NCBI GenBank assembly: GCA_963824195.1
Contig: CAWGOJ010000023.1
Location: 62,001-126,000 of the forward strand
Length of the DNA: 64,000 nucleotides
DNA from: Bog-473 sp963824195
GTDB lineage: Bacteria; Actinomycetota; Acidimicrobiia; Acidimicrobiales; RAAP-2
Reading direction: 5' to 3'
Shown: positions 1-7,959 of the stretch, piece by piece
Layout: every line of letters begins with the position of its first letter
Position numbering within the stretch: position 1 is the stretch's first letter
Notes under the pieces: generated by a model
Told to the model about the DNA's origin: nothing
Databases searched by the model: none
Seen by the model: only the letters and a program-made list of their open reading frames with translations
Position numbers and translations under genes: made by a program

Positions 1-1
1 T

Positions 2-1060
2 CAGCCTCAGATTTCCTCCTTCAACAACGAGATCGACAATCTGAATGCCAAGATCAACAGCCTCTCCGGCGCAACGCCCAACACGCAATCGAGCAATCAA
101 CTTGCCGACCTGGTCAACCAGCGAAGCGCGGACGAGTCCCAGGTATCCCAGTTACGGGCTCAGGTTGATCAAGCCCTCGTGAACGAGCAGTTCAGCGACC
201 GTAGCAGCAGCGTTCTGGATCCTGCCGCGGTGGTTCCGGTATCGGCCAAAAAGGTAGTCCTTGTGGACGCCCTCTCGGGACTGGTCGCGGGTCTCGCCGT
301 CGGGCTCGCGGCGGTGATCTTCAGCGCGCTCCTTTCGGAGCGACCTCCCGGTCGCTCGACTGTGGCAGCGACTCTCGGCGCGCCAGTCGAGTTGAGCCTT
401 GAGCGCTACCGCAGTCCACGCGTGATGCGCAGGAGTCGATTGTCTCGACGGCTGAGAGAGCCGAGCCCGACCCTGCGCATGATCGAGCGGCGGCTGCGCG
501 GCCATCTCGAATGCGCACCCGGATCAGCGCTCGCGGTCGTCGCAGTCGGAACTCCCGAGCCGACGGCGTTGGCGGTCGGTGGCCTGGCACTCGCCTTGTC
601 TTCCGAGGGGCACCGGGTGGTCGTGGTAGACGCCGCCGACGAGCGACCCCTTGCCTCGATCCTCGGCCTCACCACGAAGCCCGAGGCGATGGAGACGTTC
701 GAGCTTCCTGCTTCGGGAGACCCTCCTGTGAGGGTACTCGTGGCGCCGGAGGACCCACTGGCGATGGCCCAGAAGCCACCTCCCGACGACGCCGATGCCC
801 TTCTGGTCCTGGCCTCGCTCGATGCCGCGTTCGGTACGGAGCACCTCGCTCCGTGGGTGACGGACGCGGTCATGGTCCTCTCCTCACGGCGAACCACCCT
901 CACGCGCATGGAGGTCAGCCGGGAGATGTTGCATGACGCGGGGATCTCCCTGCGCTCCGTCATCCTCCTGGATTCAGATCCCCAGGATGACAGTTCCGGT
1001 GCCCTCAGTCCCGTTGATCTCCGATTGTCCCTAGCGGTACCCGCGGAATCGTCGAAGTAG
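2..1060 (+). CDS. Wzz/BY-kinase-like polysaccharide chain-length protein (5' end outside window)
   Basis: The frame is open from the left edge, so the true start lies upstream; 352 residues are visible. Residues 1-60 are a Q/N/S-rich coiled coil typical of the periplasmic part of Wzz proteins. A membrane segment follows at about 86-112. The cytoplasmic part (about 170-352) has a Rossmann-like layout with VVVVDAADERP, as in CpsD/BY-kinases. The expected Walker A GKT/GKS is absent: the loop reads GTPEPTALAVGG. No C-terminal tyrosine cluster is present. By family, such proteins set export length of surface polysaccharide together with Wzy. The Wzy-like gene begins 10 bases downstream, so the two are probably co-transcribed. 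The kinase-like domain is probably inactive (inference). Confidence 0.75.
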   Translation, partial: QPQISSFNNEIDNLNAKINSLSGATPNTQSSNQLADLVNQRSADESQVSQLRAQVDQALVNEQFSDRSSSVLDPAAVVPVSAKKVVLVDALSGLVAGLAVGLAAVIFSALLSERPPGRSTVAATLGAPVELSLERYRSPRVMRRSRLSRRLREPSPTLRMIERRLRGHLECAPGSALAVVAVGTPEPTALAVGGLALALSSEGHRVVVVDAADERPLASILGLTTKPEAMETFELPASGDPPVRVLVAPEDPLAMAQKPPPDDADALLVLASLDAAFGTEHLAPWVTDAVMVLSSRRTTLTRMEVSREMLHDAGISLRSVILLDSDPQDDSSGALSPVDLRLSLAVPAESSK

Positions 1061-1070
1061 GGAGGCATTC

Positions 1071-2348
1071 GTGGAGACCATGGCGGCAGTCACTGGTCGT
1101 CGCCAGGGCCGGCGACACGACTCGCGACTGCGTCGGGTCCGCGTCATCTGGGCACTGCTCCTCTTCAACGCGCTAACTCCCGACCAAGGGTCTCTTCTGC
1201 CCATCCCGCACCGGATCCTCCAACTCGTGGCCCAGGGCGCGTTGTTCATGGCTCTCGTGCTAGCCGTAACCGTCAATCCCCGGATGCGAATGCGGCCGAA
1301 CTGGTTCCTCGGGCTCTACACCGTGCTCGCAATCAGCTCGCTCATGATGAGCGTTCGTCTCGTTGGTCTAGGGACGGAATACCGGAGCTTCCGCCTGATC
1401 GGGTTCCTCTTCGTGCTGTGGCTCCTCACCCCATGGTGGGGCAGGCGAGACCTGCTCATTCTGCGCAGTCAGATGGGGGTCATCTTGCTCATCTTGGGCT
1501 CGGTCGTTCTGGGGTTCGTAATTTCGCCCGGAAAAGCCCTGCCCGGAGGCCGCCTGAGTGGCACGCTCTGGCCGATCTGGACGACAGGGGTTGCTCACTT
1601 CGCGGGCGAGGTCGCCGGCCTGATGACGTTGCTCTGGCTATGCCGCCTGGTATCTCACCGTCGTGCCCTCGTGATCGTGGTGCCCGCCATGATCGTTCTC
1701 GTGCTGACCCATACGCGCACGGCCCTCCTGGCCATGATCGTCGGCCTGCTGGTTGCGGGTGCCAGCCTGTTGCTCGCGAAGCGACGGGTTCGTAGGACTT
1801 TCGCGGCGGTTCTCCTCGTTGTTGTGGTGATCGGAGCTCCGGCGTCACCGTTCCTGACGCACTGGTTGGCTCGCGGAGAGAGCGCCCAGGGACTTCAGAG
1901 TCTCACCGGTCGCACAACGGCGTGGTCGGCAGTGCTGGCGGTCCATCGACCGACCACCAACGTGATCTTCGGAAGCGGCCTGTCCAACGACGCCGTGATC
2001 GGGTCGTCGAATCCCGAGAGTAACGGGCGGCCCATTGACAGCAGTTGGATATCGATCTACCAGGATCAGGGCATCGTCGGAGACGTGCTGGTCGGTGCAA
2101 TCTTCATGCTCCTGCTGCTGACGGCTCTCTTCCGGGCACGGGGGTCCACGCGAGCCTTGGCACTCTTTCTGATCGTCTACTGCCTGATCGCCGGTATCAA
2201 CGAGAGTGGCCTGGGTGGCCCGTCGCCATATCTTCTCGATTTGAGCGTTGCAGCGTCACTGATGACCTTCCCTTCCGCAAGGGGCACCGACTTGACCTTT
2301 GGCCTGAAACTGCCCGAGCTTCCGCGGTCCGTCGAGATCGAACGATGA
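1071..2348 (+). CDS. O-antigen ligase/polymerase-like membrane protein (Wzy-like)
   Basis: This 425-residue protein has about ten or more hydrophobic segments. Its long extracytoplasmic loop around residues 275-330 contains SLTGRTTAWSA and then SSWISIYQDQGIVG, the layout of the O-antigen ligase/Wzy family (PF04932-like). Such proteins join lipid-linked repeat units or transfer polymer at the outer face of the membrane. The GTG start at 1071 has GGAGG at 1061-1065. It follows the Wzz-like gene by 10 bases, so an operon is likely. Wzy proteins diverge strongly, so polymerase and ligase cannot be told apart here. Confidence 0.75.
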   Translation: METMAAVTGRRQGRRHDSRLRRVRVIWALLLFNALTPDQGSLLPIPHRILQLVAQGALFMALVLAVTVNPRMRMRPNWFLGLYTVLAISSLMMSVRLVGLGTEYRSFRLIGFLFVLWLLTPWWGRRDLLILRSQMGVILLILGSVVLGFVISPGKALPGGRLSGTLWPIWTTGVAHFAGEVAGLMTLLWLCRLVSHRRALVIVVPAMIVLVLTHTRTALLAMIVGLLVAGASLLLAKRRVRRTFAAVLLVVVVIGAPASPFLTHWLARGESAQGLQSLTGRTTAWSAVLAVHRPTTNVIFGSGLSNDAVIGSSNPESNGRPIDSSWISIYQDQGIVGDVLVGAIFMLLLLTALFRARGSTRALALFLIVYCLIAGINESGLGGPSPYLLDLSVAASLMTFPSARGTDLTFGLKLPELPRSVEIER

Positions 2349-2427
2349 TTGTGCGGACGCTGTCCGTGCTCTCGGACTTCGAGCTCGATCCAAAGGTGCC
2401 AGCCCATCAAACGCGCCGCCGGAACGC

Positions 2428-2456
2428 CATGCACCCGCAGCGGTGGCGCGTGCATG
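2428..2456. terminator. Possible bidirectional terminator hairpin
   Basis: A 7-bp inverted repeat (CATGCAC at 2428-2434, GTGCATG at 2450-2456) lies in the 163-base gap between the convergent Wzy-like gene and the repeat-protein gene. It has no T-tract, and the loop is 15 bases, so support is modest. Confidence 0.3.
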
Positions 2457-2511
2457 AACTCCTTGTGGGCACGCGCATGCGGCGCACTGCTTCGCCCCGG
2501 GGTGGCCCGGG

Positions 2512-3783
2512 TCAGGCGGCAGAGCCCCAGAAAGGCGCATCACCGAAGGCGAACGCGCCGCCGTCCGCCGTGACCATCCAGTAGCCGAGGCCGTCGTCGG
2601 TCGTCGCCATCCCGGTCACCGGGGCGTTCAACGTGATGCTGCCCAGTGAGCCCTTGAAGGCGGCATCGAAGGAGAAGACGCCGCCGTCGCTGGCCACGAG
2701 CCAGTAGCCGCCCAGTGTGTTCGCGGCCATGCCCACGACTGGCTTGTTGAGATGGGTGCCGCCCATGGAACCTTGGAACCGGGCGTCGCCGAATGAGAAC
2801 ACGCCACCGTCCGCCGCGACCAGCCAGTAGCCCTTCTCGTCCTGGCTCCCTGCGATGCCCACGACGGGCTGGTTCAGCGACGCCCCCGGGGGCAGGACTC
2901 CGGGGACCGAGCCGTAGAACGCGGCGTCGCCGAAGGCGTAGACGCCGCCGTCGGCGGCCGCCAGCCAGTAGCCGCCGTGGTCGGGCGTAGCGGCGATGCC
3001 GACGATCGGCCCGTTCAACGGGATCCCGCCCATGGAGCCGAAGAAGGGGGCCCCGAAGGCGAACACGCCGCCGTCCGCGGTGGCCACCCAGTACCCACCG
3101 CCGCCCGCGTTGGCGGCCCCGACCACCGAGACGTTCGTGAAGGGCATGCCGAGATCGGTCGCGGTGCCGAAGGGGCTGACGCCACCGCCCCGCTGGACCA
3201 GCCAGTAGCCGAGGTCGCCGTCGCCGCCCGCCATGCCGACGTAGGTCCCTGGATCGGGGACGAGGACGATCGGCGGTCGGAGCGTCGAGCTGTTCACGTT
3301 CCCGAAGCTGCTGCAGGGCGACACCCCGGAGATCGGTGCCGACGTGGCGCCGGCCGTCGGGCTCGACGCGAAGAAGTCGTACAGCAACGATGCGGGGTCG
3401 GCGCAGTGCGGCGACCACTGCCAGAGGATGTCGGGCCCGGGCTCGCCGGGCAGGAAGCTCACGGTGACCGCCGCGGGCGCACCGTTGCCGGCGACGTTGG
3501 TCGGCCGGGTCCCCCCGGATGTGGCGATGGTGCCGGTGACGGCGATGGTCGCGTTGCACGCTTCGCCGGGTACGGTGGGCAGGGTCGGGACGACGAACGC
3601 AAAGCTGCCCGCGGCACCCTGGACCTGGGGCGCCCCGAGCGCCACGCCACAATCGGACGCACCGGCGGGAGCCGGGCCGATGACCAGGGCGACGGAGGTG
3701 ACGGTAAGGGTGCCGCCCGCGACGGCCAATGCTGCGGCGAGCCGCCCGACCCGACCCCGAACGTGGATCCGCAAACCGGACAT
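2512..3783 (-). CDS. Secreted repeat protein (GYWLVASDGG-type repeats)
   Basis: This is a 423-residue protein. The ATG at 3783 has GGGAGG a few bases upstream and opens an N-terminal signal sequence (basic, then hydrophobic, ending PAGAS near residue 43); an earlier in-frame start at 3813 lacks these features. After an N-terminal domain of about 150 residues with two cysteines, the C-terminal half repeats a unit of about 42 residues of the form GYWLVAADGGVFSFGDA. Such repeats are common in secreted proteins of Acidimicrobiia; a beta-propeller-like fold is an inference. Here the repeats have diverged, unlike the near-identical ones at 6.5-7.2 kb. The role is unknown; the protein is presumably surface or matrix-associated. 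Confidence 0.8.
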   Translation of the reverse strand: MSGLRIHVRGRVGRLAAALAVAGGTLTVTSVALVIGPAPAGASDCGVALGAPQVQGAAGSFAFVVPTLPTVPGEACNATIAVTGTIATSGGTRPTNVAGNGAPAAVTVSFLPGEPGPDILWQWSPHCADPASLLYDFFASSPTAGATSAPISGVSPCSSFGNVNSSTLRPPIVLVPDPGTYVGMAGGDGDLGYWLVQRGGGVSPFGTATDLGMPFTNVSVVGAANAGGGGYWVATADGGVFAFGAPFFGSMGGIPLNGPIVGIAATPDHGGYWLAAADGGVYAFGDAAFYGSVPGVLPPGASLNQPVVGIAGSQDEKGYWLVAADGGVFSFGDARFQGSMGGTHLNKPVVGMAANTLGGYWLVASDGGVFSFDAAFKGSLGSITLNAPVTGMATTDDGLGYWMVTADGGAFAFGDAPFWGSAA

Positions 3784-4261
3784 GGCACCCTCCCTTGCTG
3801 GAAGCCCCCTCATGCACTGGCTCTGTATGTCCTAGCACCGCGCCAGCGTCCGTGCTCAGGCATGGGGAGCGGAGCCCTGGCAGGCCGGGCCCGTGCTCAG
3901 ATCTCGTGACTCCGCACGTCATCTTTGTGAGGGCGAAATGGAACCCTGAGACAACGGTCCCATGGAGCGCTCGATACGTGGCCGGTTGTTCCGTGGACGG
4001 ATCGCGCCAGTCGCCAGGAACCATCGCACCGATGGCTGGTCCTCAATCGGTCCTCAAAACAACGGCGAACGTCGAAAAGCGGTGGGTCGCGATGGTCAAT
4101 ACCAGCGCAGGTCAGAGGTCCTGAAGGATCTATCACCACAGGACAGAGGCCCACCGGTCACAGAATCCCGCCTACAGGGCCGGCTCACCGTCAACCTCAG
4201 GTCGGCGCGGCTGCGCGCCGTTTGGTCACGCGGACGACACACACCGTCCCGAGTCAGAGCC
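3784..4261. other. Intergenic region, no gene recognised
   Basis: About 480 bases upstream of the minus-strand repeat-protein gene. Short open frames occur on both strands, but none shows a ribosome-binding site, family motif or convincing codon use. It presumably holds the promoter of the repeat-protein gene. Confidence 0.5.
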
Positions 4262-4400
4262 AGGGTGCATCACGCGACCACCAGAGAGTCGTGCCAGGTC
4301 TTGGGCGCGCTGTGGACGAACTGGGGACGTTCCACCCAAGCGGGCAGCGGTCCGGTGCGTTCGCTTCGGGAGATTCACCGTGGCCCGGTGGAAGGCCTGA
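4262..4400 (+). pseudogene. Relic of a FemAB/BioF2-like acyltransferase gene (3' end only)
   Basis: Codons 4359-4400 read VRFGRFTVARWKA then stop. They match the C-terminus VRFGRSTIARWKA of the intact acyltransferase ending at 11618, and similarity continues past the stop codon. Upstream, about 4268-4358 aligns patchily with the DNA of that gene (shared GACCACC-AGAGA and GCAGCGGTCC stretches) but is broken by gaps and frame changes. No functional product is expected. The relic sits tail-to-tail with the intact cupin gene, the mirror of the 10.6-11.9 kb locus, where the acyltransferase is intact and the cupin is broken. Confidence 0.7.
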
Positions 4401-4403
4401 CTG

Positions 4404-5321
4404 CTAACTCCCGTCCACCCGGTAGCCCCCAGCAGCGGCCTTGCTGTCGCGCTTCGAGCCGACTACGGCGGTCTGGAGACGTCGTCCCAGGGCCAAAACT
4501 TCCATGGCGCAGATCTTGGCGGTGTCGACGGTGGTGGACCGCCCCGGTTCGCGTGGGTGCAGGTGCCGCCGACGAAGGTACGAGTTGAAGTCCTCGATGC
4601 GATTCTCGCGCACGGTGGCAGTGGTGAAATATGTGAGGGTCACGGACAAGGAAATGTCGGGACCGTTTTGCACCCAGTGCGGCGTGCCTGGGGGTATGTA
4701 CACCGCCCGCCCTGGCGTCAGAGTGTACGCGGCCACCTCCCGGGGCAACGCCTCGATCCGCCCGTGGGAGCCGTCCCAGTACCTCTCGATCTCGTGCCGT
4801 CGAACTGCGTCGCTCTCGTAGCGTCCGATGCTGACGGTCTTGCTCCCTCTGACCTGCATCAAGAGGCTGTGCTCGATGTCGAAGTGGACCGGCGTGACCG
4901 AGTTCGGAGATGAAACGAAGACGAATGCCACCCGCTTGCACATCTTGCCCTGCTTGGCGGTCACCCCCGGCTCGAGTTGGTCGAGATTCGTGTTCATGAG
5001 CTCTGCCATGCCGGGATCCTCTTCCACGTTGAGCAAGGTGAGCCAGGCGTTGGCGTTGTGCAGGTCGCGTATGACGTCGCCCGGTCGCTCCAGGGCACCC
5101 CGAGGCGGACCTCCCTGAGGAACCAAAAGGGGCTGCGCGGCGGTGTCGGAGATCACCGATTCACGCGGCAGCCGGTCGGCGAGATCTGCGACCGCTGCGA
5201 GAGTCACGCGGTCATCGAGGTGCAGATCATGGACGAATTCCACGGGTTGCGCGGGGAACGCATCGTCGAATGCAATCTGTCCGATCGTCTTCGGGACCTG
5301 CCCTATTGGTTGTGCAACCAT
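4404..5321 (-). CDS. Cupin/JmjC-like (cupin_8 type) protein
   Basis: This is a 305-residue protein. The ATG at 5321 has AAAGG about 8 bases upstream. Residues about 130-235 carry the iron-site pattern of JmjC/cupin_8 oxygenases: HFDIEHSLLMQVRGSKT supplies the HxD pair and IPPGTPHWVQN the distal His. The family contains 2-oxoglutarate/Fe(II) hydroxylases and related proteins; the substrate cannot be read from sequence. It is convergent with an acyltransferase relic, and its own broken paralog lies at 11.6-11.9 kb. Location inside a polysaccharide locus suggests modification of a surface glycan or protein (inference). Confidence 0.72.
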   Translation of the reverse strand: MVAQPIGQVPKTIGQIAFDDAFPAQPVEFVHDLHLDDRVTLAAVADLADRLPRESVISDTAAQPLLVPQGGPPRGALERPGDVIRDLHNANAWLTLLNVEEDPGMAELMNTNLDQLEPGVTAKQGKMCKRVAFVFVSSPNSVTPVHFDIEHSLLMQVRGSKTVSIGRYESDAVRRHEIERYWDGSHGRIEALPREVAAYTLTPGRAVYIPPGTPHWVQNGPDISLSVTLTYFTTATVRENRIEDFNSYLRRRHLHPREPGRSTTVDTAKICAMEVLALGRRLQTAVVGSKRDSKAAAGGYRVDGS

Positions 5322-5445
5322 CACCTATACCTTTCGCCCACGACCACCATGACCGCCCGTGTCAAGCCATCGAGGGGGGACGTTACACCACCATTGGGGA
5401 GTCCAGCCGGGTGCTTGCGCTGACACCCTTCCAGTGGAGAATCGG

Positions 5446-5480
5446 GCCACAATGGCCCCCTCTCGCGGCGCTATTGTGGC
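5446..5480. promoter_or_regulatory. Inverted repeat upstream of the cupin gene
   Basis: GCCACAATGGC (5446-5456) and GCTATTGTGGC (5470-5480) form an 11-base inverted repeat with one mismatch, separated by 13 bases. It lies about 125 bases upstream of the cupin start, between that gene and the 3' end of the first GH16 gene. It could be a regulator site for the cupin gene or the terminator hairpin of a neighbour. No T-tract is seen. Confidence 0.4.
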
Positions 5481-5618
5481 GTAAGCGGCCAACTCCGACA
5501 AGGGCCATTCAGACCTCATGAGTTGTCCCAAAGTTGTCAATAGACGTGATGGTCCCGGTCATCGCGAACCAAGGTTCCGCGTCGTGCCTCGATCCGCCGG
5601 GACACCTGGACCGCCGCA

Positions 5619-7397
5619 CTACGAGTACGCCTGCACCTCCGCGACGTCCATGGAACCACCGGGCGACGTGGCAGTCGTGACGGTGCGCCAACCGGCGTCA
5701 GCGTTGGCGGCAACCTGCAAGTCGAGGATGATCTCGTAGGCCTGGGCCACGATCCCGCCGGGCACTTGTGACTGCGTGACCGCCCAGACGAGGTTGCCGT
5801 CCACGTACTCATTGATGCCGACGCCGGGCGTCCACTGGATTCCGTAGGTGTGGTATCCCGCCGAAGCGTCAAAACCGACGTTCGGGATCGCCTCGTTTAT
5901 GAGGTTCCCAGCGGTGTCGAAGTAGCCTGCGGCGACGGGGGCGTCGTCCACGTTGCTCGGTCCCCCATAGAAGCCGCCCTGGACGAAGTCGATTTCATTG
6001 AAGGGGCCGGAGCCAGCAGGGAGAAACCACATGCTCGGCCAGAGACCCTGGGTCATGTCGGGCACCCTGATCCTTGCCTGCACGTACCAGCCGGTCGTCG
6101 GGAGGCTGAACTTGCCTTCGGTCGTGACCACGCCGCTGATCCACGGGTAGCTCCCGGAGTACGCGTTGGAGTTCCGCTGCGCCGAGAGCGTGAGGCCGTT
6201 GTCGACACTCACCTGCGACGGACCGTACATCTCCAGGTCGGTCCCAGCACCAGGGACGTTCGGACCGGAGTAGGGCGCAGGGAGACCGCCGTCGTTGTTC
6301 CAGGCGATCCCTTGTGCCCCCAGGTAGGTGTTCCACTTGGTGGTATCGAGGCTGGTACCGGAGAACTGGTCGTCGAAGATCAGCTGCTGGGCCGTGTAGC
6401 CGGCGGGAGCAGACATGCCACCGGACGGCACAGTCGTCGTCCCGGCGGTGGTTGCGGTCTTTGTCAGCGACGACGTTCCCGCTGCCTTCGCTGAACGTAC
6501 GGCCATGGCCACGATGGGCTTGTTGAGGCTCACGCCGCCGGTGGAGCCGTAGAAGGCGGCGTCGCCGTAGTTGAAGACGCCTCCGTCGGAGGCCACGAGC
6601 CAGTAGCCCTTGCCGTCGGGGGTGGCGGCCATGGCCACGATGGGCTTGTTGAGGCTCACGCCGCCGGTGGAGCCGTAGAAGGCGGCGTCGCCGTAGTTGA
6701 AGACGCCTCCGTCGGAGGCCACGAGCCAGTAGCCCTTGCCGTCGGGGGTGGCGGCCATGGCCACGATGGGCTTGTTGAGGCTCACGCCGCCGGTGGAGCC
6801 GTAGAAGGCGGCGTCGCCGTAGTTGAAGACGCCTCCGTCGGAGGCCACGAGCCAGTAGCCCTTGCCGTCGGGGGTGGCGGCCATGGCCACGATGGGCTTG
6901 TTGAGGCTCACGCCGCCGGTGGAGCCGTAGAAGGCGGCGTCGCCGTAGTTGAAGACGCCTCCGTCGGAGGCCACGAGCCAGTAGCCCTTGCCGTCGGGGG
7001 TGGCGGCCATGGCCACGATGGGCTTGTTGAGGCTCACGCCGCCGGTGGAGCCGTAGAAGGCGGCGTCGCCGTAGTTGAAGACGCCTCCGTCGGAGGCCAC
7101 GAGCCAGTAGCCCTTGCCGTCGGGGGTGGCGGCCATGGCCACGATGGGCTTGTTGAGGCTCACGCCGCCGGTGGAGCCGGAGAAGGCGGCGTCGCCGTAG
7201 TTGAAGACGCCTCCGTCGGAGGCCACGAGCCAGTAGCCCGAAGCCGACCGCGACCCTCCGACGGCTGCCGCAGCACCCGAGGGAGCGGTGGTCGCTCCTG
7301 GGATGATCGTGGCGAGTACGGAGACGGTGCAGGACACGACGACTGCAATCGTCAGGACATGTGCGACTCGATGGCGAAGACCCCGGACCCTGGACAT
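5619..7397 (-). CDS. Secreted fusion: six 42-residue repeats plus GH16-like domain
   Basis: This is a 592-residue protein. Residues 1-43 form a signal sequence with hydrophobic core HVLTIAVVVSCTVSVL. Residues about 52-298 are six copies of a 42-residue GYWLVASDGGVFNYGDA unit, almost identical in DNA. A Thr/Ala-rich linker follows, then a GH16-like domain (about 340-592) with IFDDQFSGTSLDTTKWN, WYVQARIRVPDM and GIQWTPG. GH16 enzymes cleave beta-1,3/1,4-glucans or galactans using an ExDxxE motif. Here it reads EIDFVQ (E468, D470, Q473), so the acid/base Glu is Gln. The domain may bind glycan rather than cut it (inference). Two GH16 paralogs lie divergently downstream of its promoter region. Confidence 0.85.
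   Translation of the reverse strand: MSRVRGLRHRVAHVLTIAVVVSCTVSVLATIIPGATTAPSGAAAAVGGSRSASGYWLVASDGGVFNYGDAAFSGSTGGVSLNKPIVAMAATPDGKGYWLVASDGGVFNYGDAAFYGSTGGVSLNKPIVAMAATPDGKGYWLVASDGGVFNYGDAAFYGSTGGVSLNKPIVAMAATPDGKGYWLVASDGGVFNYGDAAFYGSTGGVSLNKPIVAMAATPDGKGYWLVASDGGVFNYGDAAFYGSTGGVSLNKPIVAMAATPDGKGYWLVASDGGVFNYGDAAFYGSTGGVSLNKPIVAMAVRSAKAAGTSSLTKTATTAGTTTVPSGGMSAPAGYTAQQLIFDDQFSGTSLDTTKWNTYLGAQGIAWNNDGGLPAPYSGPNVPGAGTDLEMYGPSQVSVDNGLTLSAQRNSNAYSGSYPWISGVVTTEGKFSLPTTGWYVQARIRVPDMTQGLWPSMWFLPAGSGPFNEIDFVQGGFYGGPSNVDDAPVAAGYFDTAGNLINEAIPNVGFDASAGYHTYGIQWTPGVGINEYVDGNLVWAVTQSQVPGGIVAQAYEIILDLQVAANADAGWRTVTTATSPGGSMDVAEVQAYS
6502..7240 (-). repeat. Tandem 126-bp coding repeats, six copies
   Basis: Copies begin at 6502, 6628, 6754, 6880, 7006 and 7132, a strict 126-base period. 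By eye the units are identical except near the array ends and one GGA-for-TAG codon-level change around 7178. Identity at synonymous sites means recent amplification or ongoing homogenisation. Each unit encodes 42 residues of the repeat protein. Confidence 0.95.
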
Positions 7398-7849
7398 CAG
7401 TCCCGCCCAAGGTCTTCACGGGACCGAAGCGGGATAACCGAATAGTGCGCAGATGCCGTTGCCATCCTCTCTGGGATCGGCAGCCCGGTCGACGGTCTTG
7501 ACCCAATTCGGCCCTGAAGAATGTGCCCGCGCACAACCCCCAGGCTGAACGAGGGAGCGGCACGGACGACCCGCTGCGGGCTCCTTCCACTGGGCCGTCC
7601 CCACAATGAGGTGGCCACGAGAGCGGATCAACTCCAACAGCCCTCGCACCAGGTGCACAACAACAACAAATGGACAACGGAATTATGACTTTCTACCCTG
7701 GTCCTGTGCATCCCCTCGCTATGCCCGACCCGACCGCAGCAAGGAGCACTGTTGACCTACTCTCTATGGCCTGGAGGTGGTGTTGCCGATCCCAATAGAC
7801 GCGAAACGGCCCCGCTGGGAGCGACGGCCCGCCGCAACCGTGAACAGCC
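7398..7849. other. Divergent intergenic region
   Basis: About 450 bases between the divergent GH16 genes. No open frame with support is seen. It must contain the promoter of the minus-strand fusion gene. Confidence 0.5.
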
Positions 7850-7897
7850 GGAATTGTTCATGCGTTGTTCGTGTTGAGTCCGGGCGGCTCCATTGGG
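7850..7897 (+). promoter_or_regulatory. Conserved upstream motif, copy 1
   Basis: The block begins GGAATTGTTCA, continues through GTTGAGTCCG and ends GCGGCTCCATTGGG. Near-copies occur at 9119 and 27401, in each case about 75-120 bases before a plus-strand gene of the polysaccharide locus. The segment could be a promoter or regulator site; a weak -35/-10 pair (CGTGTT, CATTGG) can be drawn but is not decisive. Confidence 0.55.
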
Positions 7898-7959
7898 CAT
7901 CGGCCGTGCATCGTCACAATCACCGGTGGACGGCGAAATGATTGGAATCGCGAGCATCT

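Noticed and set aside
2540..4024. 494-codon Arg-rich minus-strand frame over the first repeat protein
   Set aside because: It is a shadow frame of the secreted repeat protein, with low-complexity Arg-rich translation.
3897..4154. 85-codon minus-strand frame with several Cys
   Set aside because: Cys spacing does not fit a zinc or disulfide pattern, and there is no ribosome-binding site.
6502..7240. Tandem repeats considered as a CRISPR array
   Set aside because: The period is 126 bases with no unique spacers, and the units are in frame and coding.
5995..7677. 560-codon Arg/His-rich minus-strand frame over the repeat array
   Set aside because: It is an out-of-frame reading of the 126-bp repeats (RRRLLRLHRR-type translation) with no signal sequence or motifs.
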